DNA of 64,000 bases from Acidobacteriota bacterium (GTDB lineage Bacteria; Acidobacteriota; Terriglobia; Terriglobales; Acidobacteriaceae), in assembly GCA_021780075.1 (NCBI GenBank), contig JAJXZL010000005.1:412313-476312 (forward strand). The letters run 5' to 3'. Positions 1 to 9,475 of the stretch are shown here, piece after piece; position 1 is the first letter of the stretch; every line of letters starts with the position of its first letter. Both the position numbers and the translations under genes were made by a program. The notes beneath the pieces were generated by a model that made no database searches, was not told the origin of the DNA, and saw only the letters and a list, made by a program, of their open reading frames with translations.

Positions 1-1592
1 GCAATCGCGGGGTCGAACGGCTGGCCGGCATTCTTCGCGTCGGTATAGCGATAGAAATACCAGCTCGAATCGACAAACGTGTCCATCGTGTCGGTCTCGC
101 GCCGCGCCGCGCCGCCGCATTTGGGACAAGTGACATTCACAAACTCCGGCACGCGCCCCAGCGGCGAGCCGCCCTGCTGCGTAATCTCAATCTGCGGCGG
201 AAGCACCACCGGCAACTGCTCGTCCGGCACCGGCACAAGCCCGTCGCGTTCGCAGTGAATCATGGGAATTGGCGTGCCCCAGTAGCGCTGGCGGCTCACA
301 CCCCAGTCCTTCAAGCGGAAGGTCACCGTCGCCTTGCCAAACCCTTTTCCCGCGGCAACGTCCTGCAGTTTCTTCTCCGCCGCCGCGCAGCTCAGCCCGT
401 TGTATTCGCCCGAGTTCACCAGCACGCCGTCTTCTGACGTGAACGGTAGGGCTGGTTCTTCGGAGGCCGCATCCGCGGACGCAATCACGCGCCGGATCTC
501 GATACCGTACTTGGTGGCAAACTCGAAGTCGCGCTCGTCGTGGCCGGGCACGCTCATGATCGCACCGGTCCCGTAGTCCATCAGGATGTAGTTCGCCACC
601 CACACCGGAACCCGTTCGCCGCTATACGGGTTGAGCGCAAAGCGGCCCGTAGCCACCCCGTGCTTCTCAATCGCGCCCACATCGCCCGCTTCTTTGGCCT
701 TCTTCTGCTCTTCAATCAGTTCGTCAACCTTGACCTTCAGCGCGGCATCGGCGGCGGCAAAGGCAGTGATGAGCGGATGCTCGGGGGCCAGTTGCACACT
801 GGTTGCACCAAAGATCGTATCCACCCGCGTGGTGAAGACGCGAATCTTCTCTCCGCTCCCTTCCACCGTGAAATCCACCTCGGTGCCTTCGCTGCGGCCG
901 ATCCAGTTGCGCTGCATGGTGCGCACTTTTTCCGGCCAGCCGTCCAGCTTGTCCAACCCGTCCAGCAGTTCCTGGGCATAGGCCGTGATGCGGAAGAACC
1001 ACTGCTCCAGGTTGCGCTGCTCCACGATTGTGTCATCGTGCCGCCAACACCGGCCGTCAACCACCTGCTCGTTGGCCAGCACCGTCGCGCACTCCGGGCA
1101 CCAGTTGACTTTGCTCTGCTTGCGGTACACCAGGCCCTTCTCATACATGCGCAGGAAGAACCACTGGTTCCAGTGGTAGTAGTCGGGCAGGCACGTGGTC
1201 ACTTCCGTGGCCCAATCGTAGCCCAGGCCCAGACGCTGCATCTGCCGCTTCATCGCGGCAATATTGGCCAGCGTCCACTCCCGCGGAGGCGTATTGTTCT
1301 TGAGCGCCGCGTTTTCCGCCGGCAGGCCAAAGGCATCCCACCCCATGGGATGCAGCACGTTGTAGCCGCGCATCCACATGTGGCGCGCCAGCGCGTCTCC
1401 AATGGAGTAATTGCGCACGTGCCCCATGTGCAGCTGTCCGCTGGGATAGGGCAGCATTTCAAGCACGTAGTACTTGGGCTTACCGCAGGACGCAGGTTCC
1501 GCCGCATACAACGCGGGGTCCGCAGCCCAGCGTTCCTGCCACTTGGGCTCAATCAGGGCCGGGTCGTATCGAAGCTCTTTCTCTTCCGCCAT
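1..1592 (-). CDS. leuS: Leucyl-tRNA synthetase, N-terminal part (runs off the window)
   Basis: This is a class I aminoacyl-tRNA synthetase that charges tRNA-Leu in the cytoplasm. The frame reads without a stop from ATG at 1592 to the window edge, giving about 530 residues; the KMSKS loop and anticodon domain lie outside. The ATP-binding HIGH motif appears as HMGH at residues 55-58, after MLPYPSGQL. The CP1 editing domain shows TRVDTIFGAT near residue 253 and GTGAIMSVPGHDERD near 335-350. The strongly LeuRS-specific DTFVDSSWYF stands near 510. It lies 29 bases downstream of nfo on the same strand, so the two may be cotranscribed. Identification is from direct reading of family motifs and is secure; only the 3' end is missing. 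Confidence 0.97.
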   Translation of the reverse strand, partial: MAEEKELRYDPALIEPKWQERWAADPALYAAEPASCGKPKYYVLEMLPYPSGQLHMGHVRNYSIGDALARHMWMRGYNVLHPMGWDAFGLPAENAALKNNTPPREWTLANIAAMKRQMQRLGLGYDWATEVTTCLPDYYHWNQWFFLRMYEKGLVYRKQSKVNWCPECATVLANEQVVDGRCWRHDDTIVEQRNLEQWFFRITAYAQELLDGLDKLDGWPEKVRTMQRNWIGRSEGTEVDFTVEGSGEKIRVFTTRVDTIFGATSVQLAPEHPLITAFAAADAALKVKVDELIEEQKKAKEAGDVGAIEKHGVATGRFALNPYSGERVPVWVANYILMDYGTGAIMSVPGHDERDFEFATKYGIEIRRVIASADAASEEPALPFTSEDGVLVNSGEYNGLSCAAAEKKLQDVAAGKGFGKATVTFRLKDWGVSRQRYWGTPIPMIHCERDGLVPVPDEQLPVVLPPQIEITQQGGSPLGRVPEFVNVTCPKCGGAARRETDTMDTFVDSSWYFYRYTDAKNAGQPFDPAI

Positions 1593-1621
1593 ACTTCTTC
1601 AGTGTAAACGGAACGGTCAGG

Positions 1622-2488
1622 TCAATTTGCCGCTGTCGACACCAGGCTCTTCAACACCCGCACATTGCGCTCATCGTCGCCCGGCTCGTCCACAGGAGTT
1701 TCCGCAATAAAAGCGCAGTGCGCGAAGCGTTTGTCATTCAGCAGGCGGCGGAAAGGCTCAACGCCCATCGTGCCCTGCCCAATATGCTCGTGCCGGTCGA
1801 GCTTCGATCCGCGCGCCGCCTTCGCATCATTGCAGTGCCACACGCGTACCGCCGCCAACCCGACGGTATCGGCGGCCTGCTTCATCGTCTGCTCGTAGCC
1901 TTCGTCGGAGGTCAGATCGTAGCCCGCAACATGCGTATGGCAGGTGTCAAGGCACACGCCCACTGGAGCCGCATGTTTGAGCCGCGCAACCAGTTCTGCC
2001 ACCTGCTCGAAGCTGCCGCCAAGTGAGAACTCCGCGCCAGCCGTGTTTTCAATCAGGATGTGAAAATCCGTTCCCTGCCACGGCAACCCGTCAATCGCGC
2101 GCTCAATGGAGTCGGCTGCCAGCTTGAGCCCGTCGTCGCGCGTCAGGCCCTTCCACGAGCCCGGATGCAGCACCAGGTACTCGGCGCCAAAGGCCAGGGC
2201 CCGCTCAATCTCGCCGCGAAACGCGACAATACTTTTCTCCCGCACGTCATCCGTCTGGCTGCACACGTTCACCAGGTAGTTGGTGTGAATCACCAGCGGG
2301 CCCACGTCCAGCGACGTGCGCAGCGCGCGCATCCGCTCGGCCTGTTTGGGATCCACCTTCGGCGCGCGCCACATCCGCGGGCTCGCCGAAAAAATCTGAA
2401 ACGTGTTGGCGCCAATCTCGCGCGCTCGCTCTACGGCGTTCGATGCACCGCCCGCCGTGCCCAGATGAATCCCAATTCGCATCGCCAT
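1622..2488 (-). CDS. nfo: Endonuclease IV (AP endonuclease family 2)
   Basis: This 288-residue protein matches the zinc-dependent apurinic/apyrimidinic endonuclease that cuts 5' of abasic sites in base excision repair. The TIM-barrel metal ligands are all in place: H68, H108 (VLHPGSW), E147 (IENTAG), D181 and H184 (CLDTCHTHVAGYD), H218 (WHCND), D231 and H233 (LDRHEH) and E263 (ETP). Length is normal for the family. A second in-frame ATG two codons inside is also possible as the start. It precedes leuS by 29 bases on the same strand, so cotranscription is likely but unproven. Confidence 0.96.
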   Translation of the reverse strand: MAMRIGIHLGTAGGASNAVERAREIGANTFQIFSASPRMWRAPKVDPKQAERMRALRTSLDVGPLVIHTNYLVNVCSQTDDVREKSIVAFRGEIERALAFGAEYLVLHPGSWKGLTRDDGLKLAADSIERAIDGLPWQGTDFHILIENTAGAEFSLGGSFEQVAELVARLKHAAPVGVCLDTCHTHVAGYDLTSDEGYEQTMKQAADTVGLAAVRVWHCNDAKAARGSKLDRHEHIGQGTMGVEPFRRLLNDKRFAHCAFIAETPVDEPGDDERNVRVLKSLVSTAAN

Positions 2489-2570
2489 GCCACCAGTCTA
2501 AACGGCGCACTGAAATATCCGGAGAGAGTTCCTGCACCGCGGCGCTGGATCATCAATCGCTCGGAGGAGT

Positions 2571-3758
2571 TCACTCTTGATGCGCAGACTCACTGATTCC
2601 CGGCCTTCGCCATGTAGCTGCCAGGTACCATACGAGCCAGGCGGGCGCACTCCAAAGAAAAAGTAGTGACGTCAGCTTCACCCCGCTAAGCAACTCCGCC
2701 TCAAGCAGGACTGTCGCTGCAACAAGAAGAATTAAAAGCAGCTGAGAGCGCGTGCGGTACGCGCCATACAGCAGGGCCGGTATCGCAAGAACTTGATCGA
2801 CGATCCAACTGTACGGCGCCACGAGGATCGAAATAAGCATCGGCAAACCGCCGTCTCTCAGCCAATCCCAGGATTGACGCCGCCGCCAGAAATAGATCAA
2901 CCCCCAACCACAGCCAAGGGCCGCAGGAACGTACTGCAACCACGTCGATTGGGGGCTCAAATGCTGTCGCAACATGACACCGATGGAAGGAATGGGTTCA
3001 TTCTCGATTCCCGTTCCTGCCATCATCGCGGCGTACTGGGTCCACGCCGCCGGGTCAATTACCCAGGTTGCCAGAAGGCTGATCGCCAGCGCGACTCCCG
3101 CTCCAGCAAGAATCTTGTAGCTCTTGTTCACAAGCACCCAGGCCAGCATCACCGCACCTACAACCAGAAACAGATGCGGCTTCAACGCGCACAGCCACAG
3201 CGACATCCCTGCCAGGAAAGGGCGCGAACGATGCAGATACAAAAACAGCACATATCCAAGCAGCGCAAACAGAGAACTTTGACCAATCAACAAGCAAATG
3301 AATGCAGGAGCGAATGCAGCCCCAAACCAGTGCCGGTAATTCTCAGGCCGTCCGTGGAGCTTCCTGAGCAGCCAGATCGAAAGCAGCAAGCTCCCCAGCA
3401 GGGTGAACGCCCACAGTAATCCCCCAATGCGCGAGTTCACAAGCCCTAGCGGAAGAGCCATAGGCAACGCCCACGGCGGATTCCGCATGAAGCTCACAGC
3501 AGTATCGGAGCGCAGTCCCGCACTGCGCTCGATGAGCAGCATCGCGTCCTTGTCATACGGGTTGCCGTGATGAATTAATTGCTGGCCCGTCGCCCAATAG
3601 ACGACGAAATCTTTCGCTCCATAAATCTTGTTTGAAAACGGCATCACACCAAGAGCGAGCAGGACGATGACAAATGAAAGTGCGCTGGTGATCGCAATCG
3701 CCTGATCGGCAATGCTCAGCTTCACCTTTCCACGAGAAATCTCCGCCTTGCTCTCCAT
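2571..3758 (-). CDS. GT87/DUF2029-like polytopic membrane protein
   Basis: This 395-residue protein has about nine or ten hydrophobic segments along its length. It carries the pattern GQSSLFALLGYVLFLYLHR followed by a LKPHLFL segment, which is typical of DUF2029/GT87 polyprenyl-phosphate-sugar mannosyltransferase-like proteins. These act in the cytoplasmic membrane on lipid-linked sugars. The ATG at 3758 was chosen because a GAAGGTGA ribosome site sits about 10 bases upstream; the frame stays open for 25 more codons but without a comparable site. The substrate cannot be inferred, and no glycan cluster surrounds it. The membrane-protein call is firm and the glycosyltransferase call is a family-level inference. 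Confidence 0.75.
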   Translation of the reverse strand: MESKAEISRGKVKLSIADQAIAITSALSFVIVLLALGVMPFSNKIYGAKDFVVYWATGQQLIHHGNPYDKDAMLLIERSAGLRSDTAVSFMRNPPWALPMALPLGLVNSRIGGLLWAFTLLGSLLLSIWLLRKLHGRPENYRHWFGAAFAPAFICLLIGQSSLFALLGYVLFLYLHRSRPFLAGMSLWLCALKPHLFLVVGAVMLAWVLVNKSYKILAGAGVALAISLLATWVIDPAAWTQYAAMMAGTGIENEPIPSIGVMLRQHLSPQSTWLQYVPAALGCGWGLIYFWRRRQSWDWLRDGGLPMLISILVAPYSWIVDQVLAIPALLYGAYRTRSQLLLILLVAATVLLEAELLSGVKLTSLLFLWSAPAWLVWYLAATWRRPGISESAHQE

Positions 3759-3924
3759 TGACAATCGATCACCTTCAACATGCAGAAATTGCCAAGCCCG
3801 TGCACATGGTGCGCAAACGGGGACCAAATCCATTCCGTTTTTCTACCACGAATCTTCGCCATCCCGGTGACCTGAATCAGGCGCAGTGCACCTTTGTGCA
3901 AACCCGACGTGCAGTTGTGCTGGA

Positions 3925-5271
3925 TTACGCCAGCTTCATTGCATCTGGATCCCAGTGCACAATCGCGTCGCGTTCCATGCTCAGGTTGCCCAAAAGCGCT
4001 GCTCCTGCCGCGCGATAGCCAAACACTGCATCTTCCACCACAGGCTTGCGCGAGCGAACTGAAGCAAAGAAATTTTTGAAGTGATCATAGCTGTCGCTAT
4101 AACCAGCCGGCGCCACGAACTTCTCAAATCCCACCGGCGGCTCGCCTTCAAAGTGCGTGCGCGGATACTTCTCCCGGTAGGCAGTCTGAATCTGCTTCTG
4201 CATCGCCATGGGGAACGTCTCAATCGTCAGGCCAGGCTCTTTCTCGCGCGGCACGCGGCTCACGATCACAGCATTGCCACCGATCTCCATCGTGCCTTCA
4301 GAGCCGGTAAAGACGAGCCCTTCGCTCTCTTCGCCGCCGTCCACGAAGTTCACGCGCAGGCTCAGGTTGAATCCCTCGCGGTAATCAAACAAGCCCAGCA
4401 TCACGTCGGGCACGTCGCGGCCATCTTTCCAGAAGCGCAACCCGCCCGTGGCCATGCCCCGCGTGGGCCCGTTCGATCCAGTAATGAAGTGCGTCCCGCT
4501 GAACAGATGCACAAACAGGTCGCCCGCCACCCCGGATCCATAAGCCTTCCATTTGCGCCACTGGAAGAAGTGCTCTGCATTAAAGGGAATCTTCGGCGCT
4601 GTCCCCTCAAAGCGCAGCCAGTCGCAGGTTTCAGGCGAGGCGTCCGGCGGAACCGTATAGTTCCACGCGCCCATCGACGAGTTGCGATCCCACCGCGCCG
4701 TCACCATGTTCAGTTGGCCAATCGTGCCCGCCGCCAGCAGTTCCTTGGCCTTCGCGTACAGCACCGAACTCACGCGCTGGCTGCCAATCTGGATAATGCG
4801 GTTCGTAGCGCGCGCTGTTTCGATCATCTCCGGTCCATCGGAGTAGAGATGAATCATCGGCTTCTCGCAATACACATCCTTGCCCGCCTTCATCGCATCC
4901 ACTGACGCCTGCTTGTGCCAGTGGTCGGGCGTGCCAATGATGACCGCGTCAATGTCCTTGCGCGCAAGAATTTCGTTGTAGTCGCGCGTGGTGAAGATGT
5001 CCTTACCCCACAGTTCCTTGCTGTGCGCAAGCCGGCCATCGTAGCAATCGGCCACGGCCATCAGCTTCACGCCGGGCACCTGCAGCGCAACCTTTGTATC
5101 GCCCTGCCCCTGCCCGCCCGCGCCGATCAGCGCAATCTGGATGTGATCGTTTGCGCCAATGCGCCGCGCCGGTTCGCCCTGCGCCGCCACCAGCGCATGC
5201 ATCCTGGGTCCAAGCAATGTTCCTGCCGATACCGCCCCTGCCGCTCTCAGAAAATTCCTGCGATTCAACAT
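3925..5271 (-). CDS. Tat-exported Gfo/Idh/MocA-family oxidoreductase
   Basis: This 448-residue NAD(P)-dependent oxidoreductase starts with a twin-arginine signal (RRNFLRAAGA, residues 4-13), so it is likely exported folded with its cofactor. The Rossmann glycine loop is GAGGQGQG at about residues 50-57, and the family EKP motif lies at 136-138 (CEKPM). The C-terminal part matches the usual Gfo/Idh/MocA substrate domain. The start at 5271 is supported by GGAGGG about 10 bases upstream. It follows the propeller/phosphoesterase gene by 74 bases on the same strand. Related exported members often act on sugars or sugar acids, but the substrate here is unknown. Confidence 0.9.
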   Translation of the reverse strand: MLNRRNFLRAAGAVSAGTLLGPRMHALVAAQGEPARRIGANDHIQIALIGAGGQGQGDTKVALQVPGVKLMAVADCYDGRLAHSKELWGKDIFTTRDYNEILARKDIDAVIIGTPDHWHKQASVDAMKAGKDVYCEKPMIHLYSDGPEMIETARATNRIIQIGSQRVSSVLYAKAKELLAAGTIGQLNMVTARWDRNSSMGAWNYTVPPDASPETCDWLRFEGTAPKIPFNAEHFFQWRKWKAYGSGVAGDLFVHLFSGTHFITGSNGPTRGMATGGLRFWKDGRDVPDVMLGLFDYREGFNLSLRVNFVDGGEESEGLVFTGSEGTMEIGGNAVIVSRVPREKEPGLTIETFPMAMQKQIQTAYREKYPRTHFEGEPPVGFEKFVAPAGYSDSYDHFKNFFASVRSRKPVVEDAVFGYRAAGAALLGNLSMERDAIVHWDPDAMKLA

Positions 5272-5345
5272 GCGCACACGTCCCTCCAGACTTCCGCTTA
5301 CAACCATACACTCGAATTGCTGTGCCTATCAGGCGCGTACGCCGC

Positions 5346-8180
5346 TCAGTCGTCGTCATCCTTGCGCGGCTTCGCTCTGTGCTGCGTCAACATCGCAGGC
5401 ACCGTCGCGCTGCCCATCGCGTCCTTCCACAGGATCACGTTCAGCTTCTGCGCATCGGCGCGATCCGCGTGGCGAAAGTCCATCTTCATGCTCTCTTTTG
5501 CGCCCACCGCCGTCTTCGCATTGGCCGTATAAATCAGACCATTGTCCCGGTTCGAGTAGTCCGCCTCATAAGCCGGTTGGTCACCGGGGCCCGTGAACAA
5601 CGTCGAAATCAGTGAGCTGAACGCGTCGTTGTTATTCATCGGCGGCAACCCCAGCAGCGACTCCATCGTGCGCACCACGCTCACCGTCGAGTAGAATCGG
5701 CTGTCGACAAACGGCGCGCCATGCGGCCCGTGCGGCGCATACTTACTGATCACCAGCGCGTAGCTGCGATGCGCGTCCACATGGTCCGCGCCGTCCTGCG
5801 CATCATCTTCCAGAATAAAGAAGGCCGTGTCATCCCAGAATGGCGAGTGAGAAATGGCCTCCACCGCGCGGCCCACGGCCAGGTCATTGTCCGCTACCGA
5901 CGATTTTGGCGTCGGTCCACCGGGCCGCGTGCCCGCCGTGTGGTCGTTGGGAAAGCGCAGCATCACGAAGTTGGGCATCGTATCTTTGCCCTGCTCCTTC
6001 TCCGCCACCCACGCCTTCAAATGCCGCATGAAGATATCCATGCGAATCTGGTCAGGAATGTCCAGTTTGAAGTCCGGAGCCTCTGCTGCAAAGTGACCCA
6101 CCAGTTCCGGCTTGGTGGCAATATTCGCCGCAATCAGCGGAATTGCCCAGGGCCACTTGTTCACGCCGCCACCCCACTCCTCCGGCAGCGACTCGCCGGG
6201 AGCGATCGCCGTCTGCGCGCAGTTCTGCCCCGGCAGCACCGGCCCCAGTTGCGGATTCACCGTCCTCACTTCATTGCAGAAGGTGCTGGCGATGAACTCG
6301 CCGAAGTGATAGTACGTCTTGCCGTGCGCAGCAAGATTGCCCCACAGGTAGCCGCTGGCCGGCTCGTTCACATCGGGAATCTTCTGTAGCAGCGGATAGC
6401 CCTCAGCCACCACGCCTTCAAAGTCATACGTGCGCTGCCCGCCGCGATAGGACTGTTGCCAGGTCTTCTCCAGATAGTCCGTGCCAATCGCAGCCGTGGA
6501 CCAGACGTGCCCGTCGCCCGAGACCTCGCCCGAGTCAAAGAAATTATCAAGCACGCCAAACTGCAGCGCCAGCTTGTGTATGTTGGGCGTGACCGAAGCA
6601 CCATACATCGTCAGCCTCGGATCGCCATTGCCAACGGGCTTGCCATCCTGCTGCAGATCGCCCAGCACCTGATCGTATGTGCGATTCTCCTTGATGATAT
6701 AAATCACGTGCTTGATGCGATTCTGTGTCGCGCCTGCAAAGCGCACAGATTCTGCCGCGGCCTTCATGCGGTTTGACTCCAGCACCACCTGCGTCCACTG
6801 CGGCAAGTTCTTGTCAATCGCAGCCTCGTCCATCGTCGCCAGCGAGCCATGCAGCATCGCGGCAATATAGGCATACTTGCGCACATAGTGCTTGCCGCGC
6901 GATGAGGCTCCCGTCGGCATCGGAGTGCCGTTCGGCCCGGCTCCCTGCCCCTTCGCCGTGGCCACGTAAAGCTTGCCTCCGGTGGGCGAAGCCAGAAACG
7001 CCATCGACATCGGCATCCACTCCGTCGGCACAAAACCGTCCGGCTCCACCATCCCCTTCCGCGCCGCCTTCGCGGTCAGCTTCCGTGTGTCGATCACGGC
7101 AACCGCGTCACTGATCGCATTCGCCACATACAGGCGGCTTCCCGCAGTATTCAGCGCCAGCGCTTCCGGCTCCGCTCCAAAGAAACTCTGCCCCGGCAGG
7201 CGCGTGTCAAAGTAGCCTTTCACTGAGAACTGTCCCGCGCCCACATTGACCGCTGCAACCGCATCGCGATTGGCAAGCGCCACATAAAGCGTCCTTCCAT
7301 CCGACGCCAACGCAAAGTCGCACGGATGCGTGCCTGGCGCGATGGCGCTCAAGGGCTTCAGCAGCGCCAGCTTGCGTCCCACGGCATTCTTCACAAGATC
7401 GAGTTCAACGATCTCCGACGCATTCCACAGCGCAACAAACGCGCGGCGCCCATCCTGCGAGAGCGCCAGTGCGATGGGATACGTGGATGGCACCGCATTG
7501 TTCTCGGATAAGTCAAAGCGGTGCTCAATCGCGCCTGTCGCTGGGTCAAGCAGCAGCACATCGTCTGAGAGATTGTCCGCCACGAGCAGCTTCTCCGCGC
7601 CCGCCTTCCCTGCCACCGCAATGGCCGCCGGAAAAGGTACGCCCTTGTCGCCTTCCGCATCGCCGATCAGCTTCGTCTTGCGCCCCGGCGCAAGCTGCTG
7701 CAGCGGCAGGCGGATCATGCGCTCGGGCGCAATCTTGCCGTCGTTGAAACGGTAGACCAGCACGCCGCTGCCCGTGTCGCCCTTGCCCTTGCCAAGCGGG
7801 TCGGTAGTGGACCCGATGCTCGCATACAAGTGACTGCCGTCCCTGCTGAACGCCAGCCCGGAGTAGAGCGTCTGCTTCGCATCCACCTCCGTGCGTGCGT
7901 CAGGAAAATCCGCCAGCGCGCCAGTGCGTGTATCGAACACGGCCAGCGACTGATCGTAGTCCGACTCTGCCGTGCCATAGCCGGCATTGACCGTGACCAC
8001 GTAGCGCCGGTCCGGCGAGACAGCCATGGACATTGGAAGGCTGTTCAGCCGTTCCGGTTGGCCGGGAATTGGCCCGATCAGTTGCTTGCTGGTGGGCAGA
8101 TCGCGCGTTTGCGCGGCCATAGTCTGTGCCGTAAGGGCGATGGCCACAGTGGCCACCGTAAGAAGCGCTTCGACTCGCAT
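5346..8180 (-). CDS. Bifunctional YncE-like beta-propeller and phosphoesterase-family protein
   Basis: This 944-residue secreted protein starts with a cleavable signal peptide (about residues 1-22). The first half has repeated YVTVN/LYVANAISDAVAVIDT-type blades, as in YncE-like propellers. From about residue 490 the motif HVIYIIKENRTYDQVLGDL opens a PF04185-type phosphoesterase domain of the phospholipase C/acid phosphatase group. Near 790-810 a DDAQDGADHVDAHRS segment supplies further metal-binding aspartates and histidines. The same domain fusion is seen in other soil bacteria. It probably hydrolyses a phosphate ester outside the cytoplasm. No clear ribosome site precedes the ATG, so the exact start is less certain than the identity. 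Confidence 0.88.
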   Translation of the reverse strand: MRVEALLTVATVAIALTAQTMAAQTRDLPTSKQLIGPIPGQPERLNSLPMSMAVSPDRRYVVTVNAGYGTAESDYDQSLAVFDTRTGALADFPDARTEVDAKQTLYSGLAFSRDGSHLYASIGSTTDPLGKGKGDTGSGVLVYRFNDGKIAPERMIRLPLQQLAPGRKTKLIGDAEGDKGVPFPAAIAVAGKAGAEKLLVADNLSDDVLLLDPATGAIEHRFDLSENNAVPSTYPIALALSQDGRRAFVALWNASEIVELDLVKNAVGRKLALLKPLSAIAPGTHPCDFALASDGRTLYVALANRDAVAAVNVGAGQFSVKGYFDTRLPGQSFFGAEPEALALNTAGSRLYVANAISDAVAVIDTRKLTAKAARKGMVEPDGFVPTEWMPMSMAFLASPTGGKLYVATAKGQGAGPNGTPMPTGASSRGKHYVRKYAYIAAMLHGSLATMDEAAIDKNLPQWTQVVLESNRMKAAAESVRFAGATQNRIKHVIYIIKENRTYDQVLGDLQQDGKPVGNGDPRLTMYGASVTPNIHKLALQFGVLDNFFDSGEVSGDGHVWSTAAIGTDYLEKTWQQSYRGGQRTYDFEGVVAEGYPLLQKIPDVNEPASGYLWGNLAAHGKTYYHFGEFIASTFCNEVRTVNPQLGPVLPGQNCAQTAIAPGESLPEEWGGGVNKWPWAIPLIAANIATKPELVGHFAAEAPDFKLDIPDQIRMDIFMRHLKAWVAEKEQGKDTMPNFVMLRFPNDHTAGTRPGGPTPKSSVADNDLAVGRAVEAISHSPFWDDTAFFILEDDAQDGADHVDAHRSYALVISKYAPHGPHGAPFVDSRFYSTVSVVRTMESLLGLPPMNNNDAFSSLISTLFTGPGDQPAYEADYSNRDNGLIYTANAKTAVGAKESMKMDFRHADRADAQKLNVILWKDAMGSATVPAMLTQHRAKPRKDDDD

Positions 8181-8305
8181 GGCAAAACAATAGCAAAGTC
8201 CCCGGGCCTTCGTGTTTCGCCGTGGTTACACGGCGGAAAATGCGCCGCATTCCCGTACGATTTCGATGCGCGAAGCCTGCGCCGTGCGAGGGCTCTCCTG
8301 CAATA

Positions 8306-9472
8306 ATGAGCAGTATGCATATGGTGATTACTGCGGAGAAGCTCTGGGATGGTACCCGACTGCTCGACCACCCGGCGGTCATGATCGAAGACGGGAGGCT
8401 GGCCTCCATCGCCAGCCGCGAATCGGCCGAGTTGCGCGCCGGCGTGCGCGTGCTGGATTTTCCCGGCGCAATACTTGCTCCTGCGTTCTTTGACGTGCAC
8501 ATTCACGGCGCCGCAGGGCACGACCTCATGGAGGCCACACCCGAAGCGCTCGGCACAATCAGCAGCTTTCTCGCCACGCGTGGAACGGGCAACTTTCTGG
8601 CAACCACCGTTACCGCTCCGCTGGACACGACGCTTCGCGCTGTGGAGGGACTTGCCAGACTGATCGCGCAGCCGCCCGCTGCGGGGCATGCGCGGCCGCT
8701 CGGCATTCATCTGGAAGGGCCGTTCCTTTCGCATGCAAAGCGCGGCGTACAGCCGGCGCAACACCTGCTCGCCCCGGACATTGCCACTTTCGATCGCCTG
8801 TTCGATGCCGCTGAAGGTCACGTGCGCCTGATGACACTGGCGCCCGAGCTACCCGGTGCGGTGGAACTGGCCGCGCACGCCACCCGTCGCGGCGTCCGCG
8901 TGTCCGTCGGCCACTCCAACGCCACCGCTGCTGAAACCCGCGCCGCCATTGCCGCCGGAGCCGCAAGTGCCACTCACACCTTCAATGCCATGCGCCCGCT
9001 CGACCACCGCGAGCCCGGCATCCTCGGCACCGTGCTCACCAGCGACGCGCTCTATGCCGAATTGGTCTGTGACGGCATCCACACCGCGCCAGAGATTGTG
9101 CAGTTGTGGTGGCGCGCCAAAGGATCTGAGCGAGCCATTCTCGTAACCGACGCCATGAGCGCCGCCGGAATGCCCGACGGTGAATATCAGCTCGGCGGAT
9201 TTGCCGTGCAGGTGGCCGATGGCCGCGCCATGGCCAATGGAGTGTTGGCTGGAAGTGTGCTCACACTGGACCGCGCACTCGCCAACTTCGTTGCATTCAC
9301 CGGCGCAACGGTTGAGCAGGGACTGCGACTGATCACGGCCAATCCAGCCGCGATGACGGGACTCACCGGCCAGGCCGGTTCACTCACCGTTGGACAGCCC
9401 GCGAACCTGGTGGCCATCGATCCAGCAGGGCGGCTGGCAGGTTCGGTGATAGGCGGCCAGCCCGTTCGCTGA
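8306..9472 (+). CDS. nagA: N-acetylglucosamine-6-phosphate deacetylase
   Basis: This 388-residue amidohydrolase removes acetate from GlcNAc-6-phosphate in amino-sugar catabolism and cell-wall recycling. Visible motifs are FDVHIHG (H65, H67), HLEGPF (E137), SVGHSN (H203), THTFNAM (H224), CDGIH (H260) and the catalytic aspartate in VTDAMSAAG (D282). The start at 8306 is chosen over an upstream open stretch because GAGGG lies 13 bases before it; ATG codons at 8315 and 8321 are alternatives. It runs convergently into an amino-sugar kinase gene with only 3 bases between the stops, which supports a shared pathway. Confidence 0.95.
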   Translation: MSSMHMVITAEKLWDGTRLLDHPAVMIEDGRLASIASRESAELRAGVRVLDFPGAILAPAFFDVHIHGAAGHDLMEATPEALGTISSFLATRGTGNFLATTVTAPLDTTLRAVEGLARLIAQPPAAGHARPLGIHLEGPFLSHAKRGVQPAQHLLAPDIATFDRLFDAAEGHVRLMTLAPELPGAVELAAHATRRGVRVSVGHSNATAAETRAAIAAGAASATHTFNAMRPLDHREPGILGTVLTSDALYAELVCDGIHTAPEIVQLWWRAKGSERAILVTDAMSAAGMPDGEYQLGGFAVQVADGRAMANGVLAGSVLTLDRALANFVAFTGATVEQGLRLITANPAAMTGLTGQAGSLTVGQPANLVAIDPAGRLAGSVIGGQPVR

Positions 9473-9475
9473 GGC